Positions 9,842 to 20,876 are shown, counted from the stretch's first letter. The stretch: DNA of 64,000 bases from Yponomeuta sedellus (GCA_934045075.1 OW203721.1:24314181-24378180); one strand, 5' to 3'. The notes: generated by a model from the letters alone, not told the origin. Numbers and translations are program-made.

Positions 9842-10331
9842 TAGGGCTGCTTTCTGAATTTGGAATTTCACTAAGTAAATACTTAAGTAACGTTCTGTCA
9901 CGCTCTTTTATGAGAAATTCGAGGAGACAGCACTATAGTTACAGTACTACACATCATAAAAGTCCCTTCGGGAATCTACGTTCGCGCAGACTAGGAAGAA
10001 CTGTAACGAAAGTACCCGAAGCGATAAGTACATTAAACATGATCTTTAACCGATACGGTTAAGGTGCAGAATTGATTGCCGCAGTAGCGCTACCTATTTC
10101 GCTCACGCTAATATTGCCAAACTAATAGTCACCTGCATCGATGACGTTGAATCAGCCAATAGCAACATAGGCGCGCGGCCTGCCATAAAATTAAACTATC
10201 TGATTGGTCGATCAACTTGCCGCACATCCAAAATTTGGTCATCTGCGCAGGTACATGCGCGGGACTTATTTCTGGTGTAGCACTGTAACTATTTACTGAG
10301 CGAAATTCTCAATTCAGAAATTGGCCCCTAG
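9842..10331. mobile_element. Roughly 490 bp TIR element
   Basis: The left end TAGGGCTGCTTTCTGAATTT and the reverse complement of the right end, TAGGGGCCAATTTCTGAATT, align and continue through GGAATTTCAC/GAGAATTTCG and AGTAAAT. Further in, GTTACAGTACTACAC faces GTAGCACTGTAAC. Ends inside ordinary AT-rich DNA; non-coding. Confidence 0.65.
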
Positions 10332-10634
10332 TCTATGTTTAAGACCATACGGTTTGAACGATCATTATGGACGAGTCTATAGTGCAATAGGTTTAAGCCA
10401 AAAACTTATTGTTGCCAGGTGCAAAATGTATATGTATAATGGAATTTAAAAATAATGATGTGATGTTTGTCAATTGTTATCTTACAGAGAGTGTTTTGTC
10501 GGAATTCGTAGGGCGTCTACGGATTTGTGCTACACACTTTTTTAGTTCACATTTCTACACTATGTAAAAAGGGTTCATGCATGTTATATTCCTGTATAAT
10601 TTCGCTAGATTAATAATGCAAAATATGTCGTTAT
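10332..10634. other. Short AT-rich gap, nothing identified
   Basis: No gene or shared repeat was recognised between the TIR element and the next MITE. Confidence 0.4.
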
Positions 10635-10714
10635 TTAAGGCGCTTAGTGGCGTCAACTAGCGCCGCCAATGGAATAAAAATTATAACTTGTTTTATAATA
10701 GTTATCTTATTTTT

Positions 10715-10858
10715 AATGCACTTACCCGTGCTAAGGACAAATTTAAAAACCTATTTAGAGGCTAAAAATTTCACCCATGCCGAGATTCGAACCCGCAACC
10801 TCTGGCTATCCGTGCTATCTGGCACGGATAGCCAGAGGTTGATTTTATAATAGGTTTT
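10715..10858 (-). mobile_element. SINE family 3, minus-strand fragment with inverted end
   Basis: The reverse complement reads AACCTCTGGCTATCCGTGCC..., then CGGGTTCGAATCTCGGCATG and GGTGAAATTTTTAGCCTCTA, matching 7100-7170. On the plus strand CTCTGGCTATCCGTGC is followed at once by GCACGGATAGCCAGAG, so the element end is duplicated in inverted orientation. It lies inside the foldback MITE. Confidence 0.7.
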
Positions 10859-10923
10859 TTTCAATAAGTAAACATGAGAAATCTTAATACCTGTGGTAAC
10901 TATTTTTAGAACATATAGCCTAG

Positions 10924-11065
10924 AATGAAATGAAATGAAAAGGTTTTACTCAAAGTAGCGCAGATACTGCGGCTTAATGAACAATACAAGTCAAACTAGG
11001 TGTCCATTTCAAAATCTAGATCATTTTGGAGAAAAAATGGACAAAAAAACCATATAAATATCCTA
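10924..11065 (+). mobile_element. Repeat family E (GAAAAGGTTTTACTC... TAGATCATTTTGGAGAAAAA)
   Basis: The block AATGAAATGAAATGAAAAGG, CTGCGGCTTAATGAAC, CAAACTAGGTGTCCATTTCA and AAATCTAGATCATTTTGGAG recurs at 56196-56350, 40205-40345 and 56935-57105. It splits the foldback MITE at 10635-11272, so it was inserted later. Class unknown. Confidence 0.65.
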
Positions 11066-11272
11066 AAACTTTAACAGGTTTCCGCAAAAAACGGCTGTTT
11101 TTGGGCGGAAATCGATTAAAGTCCTAGATTGTTAATCTTAGGTTCTAAAAATTGTTATCACAGTTGTTAAGATTTCTCATGTTCACTTTTAGATAAAAAC
11201 GTATTATAAACTAAGTTATGATTTTTATTCCATTGGTAGCCTTAGTTAGCGCCCCTAAGCGCCTTAAATGTG

Positions 11273-11730
11273 TCTGTGAGTTACCTCATTCTAGTAAATG
11301 GTTTAGATTGTGATTTTTATGGCTAATCGTGGAAGGAATATTATATTCCTTTACGGTGTATGTACATATCTTAATCCTATATTTGTAGGATTTTAGGTAA
11401 TACCTATATATAGTGACATTGATGTTAGCAGAAATATCCAAATTCGCGACTAGGTTATGTAAGTCGTACTTTAATCTTTATTTACCGAAAGTTGTGGAAA
11501 AATTGTGTAAAACTATAAACTGTAGCAGGTGTCTGAGACATAACAGCGTGCAAACGTAAATGTAGTATAATTGTTATACAGAAAATAAACTAAGAGTAAC
11601 TAAAATACCCTGGAAAAAAACTGGTTTTTATCTTTTCTTTATCATCTATTTTGGAAGTAAACAAAAGAGTACACGCCTGCCATGGCTAGCACAATTATTG
11701 GATTATTTAGTGAAATTATTTTTTTTCGAT
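11273..11730. other. AT-rich stretch, nothing identified
   Basis: No coding signal or shared repeat was recognised before the minus-strand SINE at 11737. Confidence 0.4.
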
Positions 11731-11736
11731 TCGATA

Positions 11737-11962
11737 TCAACCCTTGTAGGCCCTCACTGCTGCGGAACGGGTCTCTTCCTGCATTGCAGGAAGATTAAGC
11801 CATACTCCACCACGGGAGCCAAGTCCGGGTTGGTGGAGGAGTGTAAGACAGTGGGGGTCTTACTGTCAGAAGTTATCAAGCCGCCCATAAGGCCTCTGAC
11901 AAGGCTTAACGACTGCCATTACATGACAGTCGGCACCAACGGCTTGAGGCCTGTGCAGACGA
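11737..11962 (-). mobile_element. 5S-headed SINE family (SINE3-like), body only
   Basis: On the plus strand this reads ATATCAACCCTTGTAGGCCC, GGGTCTCTTCCTGC, CCATACTCCACCACGGGAGC, GTCAGAAGTTATCAAGCCGC and GACTGCCATTACATGACAG. This is the reverse complement of the body of the full copy at 60403-60752. The 5S-like head is missing (5' truncation). The long open frame across it (11698-12009) is the repeat read in a chance frame. Confidence 0.75.
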
Positions 11963-12249
11963 GGGACTATCCCACCGGGTACTTGCCCGTCTATATAGAT
12001 CTCTTATAAATTGTATCGAATAACGCACACGAAGGACTAAACGTACCCCGTACAAAATCTCCCTCAAGTTACCGAGGACATCAAGAGACCGGACTGGACA
12101 AAAGCTCTGCGTTTTCTTTTAAAACGCCTTTTCTTTTTCAACTTCATGCAAATCATGCTTCACTCAATTTCCGGGGAACAAATGACGGCACACCGTAGAC
12201 GTTTAGTCCGCAACAAGTACTCGGAGGACAATTTTTACGATTCAGTGTT

Positions 12250-12350
12250 CATATCCTCTGCGATTGAAATTGTCAATCAGCGGTGGGCACGCGTAGTGAT
12301 GAAGTCCATACTCTCTCTCTCCCTCCCTGAGAGAAAACCGGTGCCGTAGT
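12250..12350 (+). mobile_element. SINE family 2 body fragment
   Basis: Contains CAATCAGCGGTGGGCACGCG, TGATGAAGTCCATACTCTCT and GAGAGAAAACCGGTGCCGTAG, matching the body of the SINE at 3808-4060 and the piece at 38065. The tRNA-like head is absent. Confidence 0.6.
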
Positions 12351-12579
12351 AAAAAAAAATCCTAAATTGAACAATAAGTACTTGAGAATTGATACCTAAA
12401 TAAATTATAATAATTTAACACAAAATTCATTTATCCATTCCATGTTTTATTAGACTAGACTTTCAGCCCTTCCACCACATTTAGTCCAGCCATCTCGTCT
12501 GTTAACAATATCGGGTTAACCTATTTGATGATTCCAAAGTGTCGACATAATTATGTAGATACAGCTCGGAGTGCCTTAG

Positions 12580-12925
12580 TACCAGTGAAGGACTTACTTA
12601 CGCCCTAGAGCAGGCGAGCTTTCGTCCTGGCTTTCCTACCAGTGACTACCTACACGAGCAAGTCAACAAATACCTACTACCCCTTTGTATTGCATTCGTT
12701 GCTTACTCAAAAGCGTCTTTGCTAGTCAATCTTAGGGCACTTCGGAGCCCAAACGCCGAACCCACGTACAACTTCCCCAAAAATTATCAGCCCCGCTGAT
12801 ATCAAATTTCATGTGTCTATTACATTTTGCATCGAAAAGGAGCTACAACAGGATGATAACGCATCTCCCAAATTGTTTACCAGTAACTATGAAGAGGTGT
12901 TCATAAACGCGTTTCTGTAGTGCAT
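12580..12925 (+). pseudogene. Decayed RTE-type LINE reverse transcriptase fragment
   Basis: Frames read in pieces give LEQASFRPGFPTSDYLHEQV, then LCIAFVAYSKASLLV, LRALRSPNAEPTY and SPKLFTSNYEEVF. These line up in order with the reverse transcriptase of RTE/craft-type LINEs, where an EQAGFR..STxDH block, a CxAFVDYxKAFDS catalytic block and a GDxxSPKLF block are typical. The catalytic aspartate block is degraded (AYSKAS), and frame breaks and stops occur. It is non-functional. The motif LRFANDIVLH further right (about 13330-13370) would be the next block. Confidence 0.7.
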
Positions 12926-13118
12926 CAGGGATGTTTGCGGAGGCGCGTGTTGATGGCTTCCACGCCATATTGGCAGCGCACATTTTGTCCTGACCTCAAG
13001 GTCCTGACAGTGTAGACGCCCAGCGAAGAGTGTGATTGTTTTAAAAATAATAATCAATTTCTTCGTTGATTTGTATTGTATTATTATATTAACACAGTTA
13101 CTAACACAACGATTATAG

Positions 13119-13442
13119 TTCCCACTACTCGTTCTACACCGTGTCCTATGCATATTTAGTCCAACCTAAAAGCTTGCAGTGCTGAATTAATGCAGCACAA
13201 TGTCGTTGGCAAAGCGGAGGTTCGAAAGCCTCTTAAGGCTTTCGAGACAATTATTGTCTAATATAAATAAATTGAATAAACTAGCGATCTCACAGGCGCC
13301 CGTACGCATTGAAGTCGGCAGCCTTAAGAAGCTTTCGAACCTCCGCTTTGCCAACGACATTGTGCTGCATTAATTCAGCACTGCAAGCTTTTAGGTTGAG
13401 CTAAATATGCATAGGACACAGTGTAGACCGAGTAGTGGGAAC
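13119..13442. repeat. Inverted repeat carrying the LRFANDIVLH reverse-transcriptase motif
   Basis: Arms of about 118 bp (13119-13240 and 13322-13442) are near-perfect reverse complements; the outer ends are CCCACTACTCGTTCTACACC and AGACCGAGTAGTGGGA. The right arm read on plus, and the left arm on minus, encode NLRFANDIVLH, the YxDD-region block of an RTE-like reverse transcriptase, then a stop. The spacer is about 80 bp. It looks like a 5'-inverted or duplicated LINE remnant. Confidence 0.8.
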
Positions 13443-13557
13443 GTCGTGTCGAGCTAGATGGGAAGGAGAATCAATACATTCTACTTAGTGTGTCGATGGC
13501 AAGCCATGCATCGTTGTGAAAGGATTTGCCAATCAGCGTAAGGGACTCCAGACAGGC

Positions 13558-13630
13558 CGCTATGGAGCTTATTAGGGGAGGGCTATGTCAAGCAGTGGAT
13601 TAATATAGTCCGAAGAAGAAAAAGAAGTAA
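13558..13630 (+). mobile_element. LINE-like 3' end fragment
   Basis: TATTAGGGGAGGGCTATGTC, AGCAGTGGATTAATATAGTC and a GAAGAAGAAAAAGAAG tail match the fragment delimited by target-site duplications at 4955-5062. Confidence 0.7.
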
Positions 13631-14080
13631 GGGATTCGCTGTTTGTTGCCCAGTGTGCGCCAGACGTACGGGCTCTTCGATCCCGCAATACATTGACGAA
13701 TAAACTTGGGGCAGTTAGTTTCATTTGGAAACAGGTAGGAAAATGTCGACTACGTCTGGAAGACTATCTCGCTCGTGAAAGGCATGCTAACACTTGCCTT
13801 GAAGCGAAGGTTCGTCGAAAAGTGGATACTGCCCATCAGAACCTACAGCGCTCAAGCCTAAGGGGCGAGTTACTAAAATGCAGAGTTAAAATATAAAAGT
13901 GACTTGAAGCTGGACCACCTGCCCTCACTACAATTATTATTGACTCACTCAATTCTTCAGTAGGTGTGTATCCTTATCTAAGCTTCAGTCTACCCGTGAC
14001 CACGGCCACGGTGCAGTTTTCAGTAAATGTCCTAAATAGCGGATGCCCGATTGATCTTAAACGGCTTGAAAACTTCTGAC
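13631..14080. other. Unclassified stretch
   Basis: An open frame of 67 codons at 13693-13896 is rich in K and R and shows no family I recognise. It could be part of the decayed LINE upstream. No splice signals or promoter support it as a gene. Confidence 0.35.
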
Positions 14081-14084
14081 CAGC

Positions 14085-14210
14085 CACTAGTCTTGCAAGC
14101 CTCCACCAATTCGGACTTGAACCCCGTGGTGGAGTATGGCCTATACTTTCATCATGGAAGAGTCCCGTGTCCCTCGGTGAAGACGTAATGGGTTGATAAT
14201 GTTGAGACCC
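14085..14210 (+). mobile_element. 5S-headed SINE body fragment
   Basis: AGTCTTGCAAGCCTCCACCA, GTGGTGGAGTATGGCC and GAAGAGTCCCGTGTCCC match the 3' part of the family in plus orientation. It is strongly diverged compared with the copy 120 bp to its right. Confidence 0.6.
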
Positions 14211-14325
14211 GTTTGTTATATGGCTACGTAGGTATGAGTATCGCAAGTCCTTAAGAAACATAAATGCATTGATGTTCAATAGAGTCATTTTAGTACGGTT
14301 GTTTTATTGACGCTATTGGTAGTCT

Positions 14326-14575
14326 CGATATCAACCCTTGTATGTCCCCACTGTTGGGGCACGGGTCTCTTCCCGCATCGCAGGAAGGTTAGGCCATACT
14401 CCACCACGGGGGCCAATTCCGGGTTGGTGGAGGATTGTAAGACAGTGGCGAGCCTTACTGTCAGAAGTTATCAAGCCGCCCATGAGGCCTCTGACATGGC
14501 TTAACGACTGCCATTACATGACAGCCAGCACCAACGGCTTAGCGTACCTTGCGAAGCATGGAAGTCGGTAGTCTC
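14326..14575 (-). mobile_element. 5S-headed SINE body, minus strand
   Basis: Reads TCGATATCAACCCTTGTATG, GGGCACGGGTCTCTTCCCGC, CATCGCAGGAAGG, GGTTGGTGGAGGATTGTAAG, GTTATCAAGCCGCCCATGAG and CATTACATGACAGCCAGCAC. It is the reverse complement of the family body and more complete than the copy at 11737. The 5S-like head is not present. Confidence 0.8.
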
Positions 14576-14910
14576 GCCGTTGAATTTTAAGTATAGACAA
14601 TTTAAGTACCTAGTCTGTATTTGATCTTCTTATTACCTACCGTAAAGGTAGAAATTATACGCCAAATTTCGATATGTTATTCAACATTTAATTTAACATT
14701 TAAAATTACATAAAAAGAAGGCATTGTGCCTTTAAAAGTCTTTGATTATTTATTTAATTACGTGCCTACAGAATTAATTTCATTTAAAGTGTGGTGTAGG
14801 GACTCAAGCGAGTCTTGTCATAATAGTTTGTGCTATCCATTTACAGTTGAACCTAGAGCAGTTTCTTTAATAGAAAGTTTCTTAATTATAGTTTTTGTAA
14901 TAATAATAAT

Positions 14911-15087
14911 AATGCTGCCTGTACGTAATACAGAGAATAGTGTAAAGAGGTTCGAAATTTCACTGATGCCGGTGAGTCGCCCATTAGCTCAGTTGGAAAG
15001 AGCGCTGGCACGGATAGCCAGAGATTGCGGGTGCGAATCCCGGCATGGGTGGAATTTTTAGCCTCTAAATAGGTTTTTTAAAATAGT
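14911..15087 (+). mobile_element. tRNA-like SINE family 3, copy 2
   Basis: Nearly identical to 7009-7180, including the upstream CTGCCTGTACGTAATACAGA and the tRNA-like core GCCCATTAGCTCAGTTGGAA ... GGTGCGAATCCCGGCATGGG. The same anticodon loop ACGGATA is present, and the T-loop has a G in place of the usual T (GGGTGCGAATC). The downstream block GCCTCTAAATAGGTTTTT is also shared. Confidence 0.8.
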
Positions 15088-15955
15088 TTTTATATTAAAA
15101 TATCAATAATCAGCATTTTGGGAGCAGTGTCGGGTTGATAGAATAAACTTGATTACAAAATGGATAGCACAAAACCATATCCAATGAGCTTTGAAATAAC
15201 ACAAACGAGAGAGAGGAAAAAATACGTGTACAATCGAGAATCTTAAATAACGTTTGAGAAAAAAACACATCGATGAATAAAATATATTACGCAAGTACAC
15301 CAAATTTCAAAGGACTTTTTCAAAATCCTGCACATTCACATTAATGACGTGGCTTAATACTTTGGCCACTTTTGAAAGTTAATTTACTTTAGCAAATTTG
15401 TTCCTAATAAAGTCAGCCAATACAGTGCTGAAGTGGGGAAATAATTACAAAATGAGCGATACACAAAATCACACCAAATCTTATCGGCTACGACACTTTT
15501 TAAATAAAACGTGCCAAGAAATACTGGATAACCCTGCAAACTGCCTGTAGGTCTGATCATGTATTATATGTATTACGTTTTCGAGTTATTAGAATGCAAA
15601 TTAGTGTTTGCATAAGCAATTTTCATAAAAAATTCTTACATTTGAAAGGCCGATGTTTTCGATGAGAAAAACAATATTTAAAACAAATGCCAAAAATATA
15701 ATTTGTAGAATTAGTTGGAGAAAAACTGAATACTAGTGGTGAGGTTTTTTTAAAACTCTTTTACACATAACAGGACCTTTTGAAAATCGCAAGGTTATCC
15801 ATTATGTTTGGACATGTTGTTTAATGAAGTTGAGCTATGAATACATATTACATCGTAAAATTATCTCAATTGACAGGTTTATGGCCCGGACGTTGGTTTC
15901 GACACAGGTAAATTATTGTAAATGAAATACAAACTGACCAGAATATTAAACAACT
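15088..15955. other. AT-rich stretch, nothing identified
   Basis: No gene, RNA or shared repeat was recognised. Confidence 0.4.
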
Positions 15956-15959
15956 GAAG

Positions 15960-16345
15960 AGACTAGGGCAAAATATATCGATGAATATCATATCAATATC
16001 TCAGATAGTATCGATGTTTCTCGAAAAAATGTAGGAAGGTAGGTACACAACCTTATTTTATGTAAAAATAATTTTATGAAAATCTGTTTTTATAGACTCC
16101 TATAGAAAAAGGTTATCTTTTACGTAGTTTAAGATTTATGAGTATTCATCATGTAATATAATGCAAACCACGAAAAAGGGTATACAAAATGAGCTAAACA
16201 AAAAAGCAACTATTTAGGAGAAAAAATTACGTTCATATAAAAGTACTTGAAAATTAAAAATATCGTTATATTGGGATGAACATCGAATAAGTCGTTTATT
16301 TTAGAATGGTCCTAAAACTATCGATATATTTTACCCTAGTCAGTG
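15960..16345. mobile_element. TIR element with ACTAGGGCAAAATATATCGA ends
   Basis: Left GACTAGGGCAAAATATATCG and right TCGATATATTTTACCCTAGT are inverted repeats; inward, both sides carry ATCGAT-type motifs. About 385 bp long and non-coding, so a candidate MITE of unknown superfamily. Confidence 0.6.
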
Positions 16346-19076
16346 GCATTGTTTGTTACGCGCTTATTTAAATAAGCATATTCCGGGGACACGGTGTCTC
16401 CTATTTCTAATCAATAAGTAACACAGGCGTTACTTCGTTTCCAAATGGTAGATAGTTCACTACTGACCAAGATTCCCACACACTTTTTTCTTCTCTACAT
16501 GATTTATCATGACAAACGATTACGGTGACGCTACATCCTTGTCTTAGATATGAATAACGAGAATCAACGCCACAATTTTGGTTCATTCGTTACACTTGAC
16601 CATAATTAGGTGTAGGTAAGCAAGCAAGACTTGCTTCCTCATTGGCCTTTTCTCAAGTTATATTTTTGGTTCCCACAACAGAGAAATCCCGTCGGGCAAC
16701 GTAAATATCCAGAATTTCGAAAAAAAAAAATTGTTTTCTATAGGAAGAGCGGGTGATCGTTCTCTTCCACTATAAGGGGATATTTCCCGCCAGGCAGATC
16801 GTATGCCTGGGGACGGCCGGTCCAACTTTTCTTAGTCGGACGTTATATTTATGGTATGTCATGTGAAACACTTTGATTGCGCGATGCAGGAATGTTGGAG
16901 TTTGTAGTGCGCGCGCAGAGTTGACATGTGCTCGCCACGTGTTACAATTCAGACAAGGTGACGTATTGCACGTAGTGACGCTGCCACCCGTCGAGGCGTT
17001 CAATTTGTTGTTGAACCATCGCCAGTAGCTACTAGTCGTCTTATATTTGAAACAATAATATGAAGCTTATTTAGGAATAGTTAACATTGTTAAGAATATT
17101 GTCATGATCACGGGTCTAGATTATTTTCAAAAGAGCGATTCAAACTGGGCATTTTTTTATTATTTTGCTCGATCAAAGTACAATCAGCTGACTTGGCAGC
17201 TGTCAGAGTAGGTACCTGCCTAGTAGTTTAGTTAGACAACGCCGTGTGTTCCATTCATTGGTCCCAACTCTTAGAAAAGACTATTCTGGGCTTCAAAAGT
17301 TAACAAACTATGTCAAATTGCGTTCTCTTGCAATTGAATACTGGGTTATTCGCAAAGCCATGCTAGGCGTTCACGCAGTAAGCGACTGAAGATAATTGTT
17401 ATTTCTCATTAAAAACTCACAATTAAGAATAATTTTTGATTCGCCAGATTTTTTTCCATGAACATTTTATGACACCATAAAAATATAGTGATATGACAAT
17501 ATGATAAGTTTAGATTGTCCTGTGAAGATTTAAAGCTATAAATAGTTGATTTTACGGTGTTCGATCTTTGAAACCGACACATTTAGAGTTTGATTTAGGC
17601 CAAACACCTTTGTGACTAGAGTTTAATACTTAGGTTCAACTTTATATTCCTTCCGTGTTTGAAGAATTCGTTTAATACATAATAGGCCATAAAACAACCT
17701 TCGACTGTGACATGAGACACATTAAAATTAACTTAACAGCAAATTCCAATGTATTTGCCACACATACTTTTAAATATAATAAATATTACCTTTTAAATAT
17801 TAGCCGTTTACAATTTTCACAATAAGAAAAAATATAAAACGTTTGTAAATTTCAAACTTCGAGTACTTGAGTTACAAACATTAAGTTCTATAAGTTAACA
17901 ACATCTAATATTAATGCAATTAAAGTTAGAAAAGCCAATTTAGATGGACATGAAGTTTTATTTTTTAAGATACATTACTTAGATGGTTAAGAAACCCAGT
18001 GGAGCTGTATTCAATTTAATTTGAATTCAATTCAAAATACAATCTCGAAAGCACAATAAATCGACAGTAATGAAAATCATTCGTTGTACACAACCCACAA
18101 TGATAATTAATGAGACACATACCCACTTACAGTCAACAGCACAGCTAACCATCACACTGCTCCCTGCAGATACACCGATGTTACGGGCGAATTTGCAACG
18201 AAGATGTAAAGGTTTACCTGCTGTTGGCTCTACTTATTAGGTACCCGTAACTAAAAATATTTGCTAAAACGCTTTAATTAGCACGATAGAGGATCCCAAC
18301 AGTATAATTTGGCATTTCAAAATAAAAACTAGAACGTACTTAGACTAGAAGACCTTAGCTTTACTTGTTTTCTTTTTTTTTTGTGTATTTTTTTCTTTTA
18401 AACACAATGTGATTTCGAACGCGATCGATTCAGAGCATTGCATTTTATTTAAAATTGATCGGCGAAGATCGGTTAGATTGTAATAATTTTAGGCGACACT
18501 TGAAATTCTTGAAATAACTTTAAATTTTCCATTCATTCGGGTATGCTGTCAACGGCTCGGAAAAACCGTATGGGTGGTCTCGTCCAACTAAAATCTCATC
18601 GGACCCAATTGACGGTGTTGTCGAAAAGTTTTTAATTTTTATGTGGCGTATCCACCGAAAAAAAACCAAAATATTTTCAGAATACCAATCTAATACTAAA
18701 CAAACAAACATCCTGACAGTTGCCAGCCAGTATATCTACGAAAATATTATGTATGCCAGGAAAAATATTAGCAACATTAAAACTGCAGGTAGCGTTCCGA
18801 GTAGGCCGAATCCCGGAGCCTCCAACGACCTAGGTTTTGCAAATATAAAAACTCCGGCCAATAGCCATTAAATGACACGATACAATTAATAAGACGTAGA
18901 GAATGATTAATTTAGAGTCTTGTTGCAATATTTTTGTAAAGAATCGCGATTCTCTGAAGTGGTTCCGAACTGTAATCACAAATTAAAGCGGCGCTGACGT
19001 TTAAAAGTAAATATGCGTAAACAAGTAAATTGAATTAGCCAATTAAATTGAAGCAATCTGAGAAGCCGGTGGTGAG
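16346..19076. other. Long AT-rich stretch without recognisable features
   Basis: Small open frames on both strands (for example 16770-17003 minus, 18520-18711 minus and 18641-18871 plus) show no domain and no exon context. The 18520-18860 part is slightly more GC-rich, but none of its frames resembles a known family. I see nothing that can be named. Confidence 0.4.
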
Positions 19077-19078
19077 CA

Positions 19079-19448
19079 TAAGGCGCTAGGCGGTGCTAAC
19101 TAGCGCCATTAGTAGAAGAAAAATCATATCTTCTTCTATAACGCGTCTTTGTTAAAAGTGAACATTATAAAGCTTAATAAGTATATTAGATCTTTGTAGA
19201 GCCTACTGACAAGAATCAATGCCCAAGAATCTAGAACCTTAAAGCTGTTTTGCCAAAAATGGCCGTGTTTAACGGAAGACGATTAAGGTCCTAGGTTGCT
19301 GATCCTAGGTTCTAGGCTGTAGGTTCTTAAAAGAGTTGTCACAGTTGCTGAGATTTATGATGTTACATTTTTGAAAAAAAAGTATAATAAAACAAGATAT
19401 TATTTTTATTTCATTTGTGGCGTTAGCAAGCACCGCCTAACGCCCTAA
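19079..19448. mobile_element. TTAA-family foldback MITE, diverged copy 4
   Basis: Starts AAGGCGCTAGGCGGTGCTAA and ends GTGGCGTTAGCAAGCACCGC followed by CTAACGCCCTAAA. The inner palindrome includes AGAGCCTACTGACAAGAATC and GGTCCTAGGTTGCTGATCC. It belongs to a subfamily in which the TGGAATAAAAATCATAACTT block is altered. Confidence 0.7.
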
Positions 19449-20040
19449 ATATTTTTATATCCATAACTTTTCTATGAAAAAGTATTTATTGGTATATAAA
19501 CATTTTTTTCGGACAATTTATTTTTAAATAATTTTCAATGGGTCGTGGACAGAATGCTCACTTAAAATATTACTGGCAAATTCAAATTCATATGCAGTTA
19601 TGCAGCAACATAAATAATTTAAGAAAATAAAACCTTGCTTAACCTTAACTAATTTTAGTTACGGTGAGAGTAAAGGCAAAGTGTGGTAATGCCTAAGTAC
19701 CTACCGGTATTAGTATTTCTAATTACTTCTAATGTTTAAATATAGTTCCTTCTCATTCTAAATAAGCTTTATTCTTAAATATTTTTCAACTTAGCCTATC
19801 TAATAATTAAACACTATCCGTTTTAAAAATTTATGTACAGGTTATTGCTTTATCACCTCTTTAATATGTCTAATGAAAATAATAATCCCTACTTACCAGC
19901 GAACAAGCCTAATGCTCGTCATAGAGTAATAAAAAACCAAAAATTGTCTCCTAAAAGTCTAATACCTAAGCTAATTCCGCGAAAAAATATAAGCATTTAA
20001 AATACCATTGCAGCGAGTAAATATCAAGCGACCACTAATA
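19449..20040. other. AT-rich stretch, nothing identified
   Basis: No gene or shared repeat was recognised before the repeat F copy at 20041. Confidence 0.4.
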
Positions 20041-20316
20041 CACAGCTTGTGAAGTTGTAGAACATTTTGTAAATAATAAACTGGAACGGCTTCAGCTCTG
20101 TGTTTTATTTATAATATAAACAGAAAACAGCATAAGCAGGTAAAGGAAGATTTATGTAGTTGAGTCTAGTTTAAATGTAAAGTAGTAATGCCAAAAAATC
20201 AAAGGAATCTCAAAAATGGGTGAAACAACTTTAAATCTTGAAAATTAAATGACAGAATTAAAGAAGTATCAAAAAATGGGGTAAAAAGGTTTGCACCGTT
20301 ACAAGCTTAAGCATAT
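20041..20316 (+). repeat. Repeat family F, uninterrupted copy
   Basis: Shares AATAATAAACTGGAACGGCT, GTGTTTTATTTATAATA, CATAAGCAGGTAAAGGAAGA, AAATGTAAAGTAGTAATGCC, AATGACAGAATTAAAGAA and GCACCGTTACAA with the two halves at 34180-34419 and 36498-36535. It therefore represents the empty site of the LINE insertion at 34420-36497. It includes AATAAA-type signals near the start. Its class (LTR, SINE or other) is not determined. Confidence 0.75.
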
Positions 20317-20321
20317 TGTAT

Positions 20322-20515
20322 GGTATCAGGCGTTACGTTGCGGAAATCCATAATAACATTAAAATGTGAAAATTACTTTGCAAAATTCCGCCAAAAAACC
20401 CTACAAGCCCCATGCGGTTTAGTTAATGCACCGCCCTCCCTCCCACTTTTTGAAGCAGTATACTTGTGGGATTTTTGGCGGAATTTAGCAAAGTAATTTT
20501 CACATTTAAATGCTA
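20322..20515. repeat. Interspersed repeat (TCAGGCGTTACGTTGCGG), copy 2, folded back
   Basis: Matches 7700-7860 at its left. It then ends in an inverted duplicate: AATGTGAAAATTACTTTGCA...TTCCGCCAAAAA is followed by TTTTTGGCGGAATTTAGCAA...TTCACATTTAA. The result is an approximately 40 bp inverted repeat around a 90 bp centre. Confidence 0.65.
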
Positions 20516-20528
20516 AGCTCAAGCATAT

Positions 20529-20876
20529 TAAGGGGGTCCGGAGGGCTAACCAGCGACACCGATGAAAAAAATCATGTTTTCTTTTGCAGATCGTATTTAC
20601 AAAAACACTCTGGACAATCTCTCAATTATGTTAAAAGTGATTTTTAGGACCCACGACGAAGAAACTAGGATCAAGAACCTGGGACTAGATAGCATTTGCT
20701 TTGCCAAAAACGACCGTTTGTCTTAATGCTATTTAGTCCTAGGTTTATTGCCGTGGGTCCGAAAAATCGCTAATATGATTGAGAGATTGTACAGACACTT
20801 TTTGCGAATTGAATCTGTAAGAAATGGTATGATGATTTTCCTAGTAGGAGCTAGTGTCACTCCCGGAGCTCCTTAA
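20529..20876. mobile_element. Foldback MITE, divergent relative of the TTAA family
   Basis: Same architecture as the TTAA family (GGTCCGGAGGGCTAACCAGC at the left; AGGAGCTAGTGTCACTCCCG and GAGCTCCTTAA at the right; a centre with CTAGGATCAAGAACC, AAAACGACCGTTTG and AGTCCTAGGTTTATTG). The arms carry their own sequence: AATCTCTCAATTATG faces ATATGATTGAGAGATT. A distinct subfamily. Confidence 0.65.

Larger units (their letters stand above)
10635..11272. mobile_element. TTAA-ended foldback MITE, copy 3, with two nested insertions
   Basis: Ends TTTAAGGCGCTTAGTGGCG and GCGCCCCTAAGCGCCTTAAA are present, with the usual inner palindrome ACTATTTTTAGAACAT on the left and TCTAAAAATTGTTATCACAG on the right. 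Two unrelated blocks interrupt it: a minus-strand SINE family 3 fragment at about 10715-10858 and repeat family E at about 10924-11065. This explains its length of 640 bp against about 370 bp for intact copies. Confidence 0.75.
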
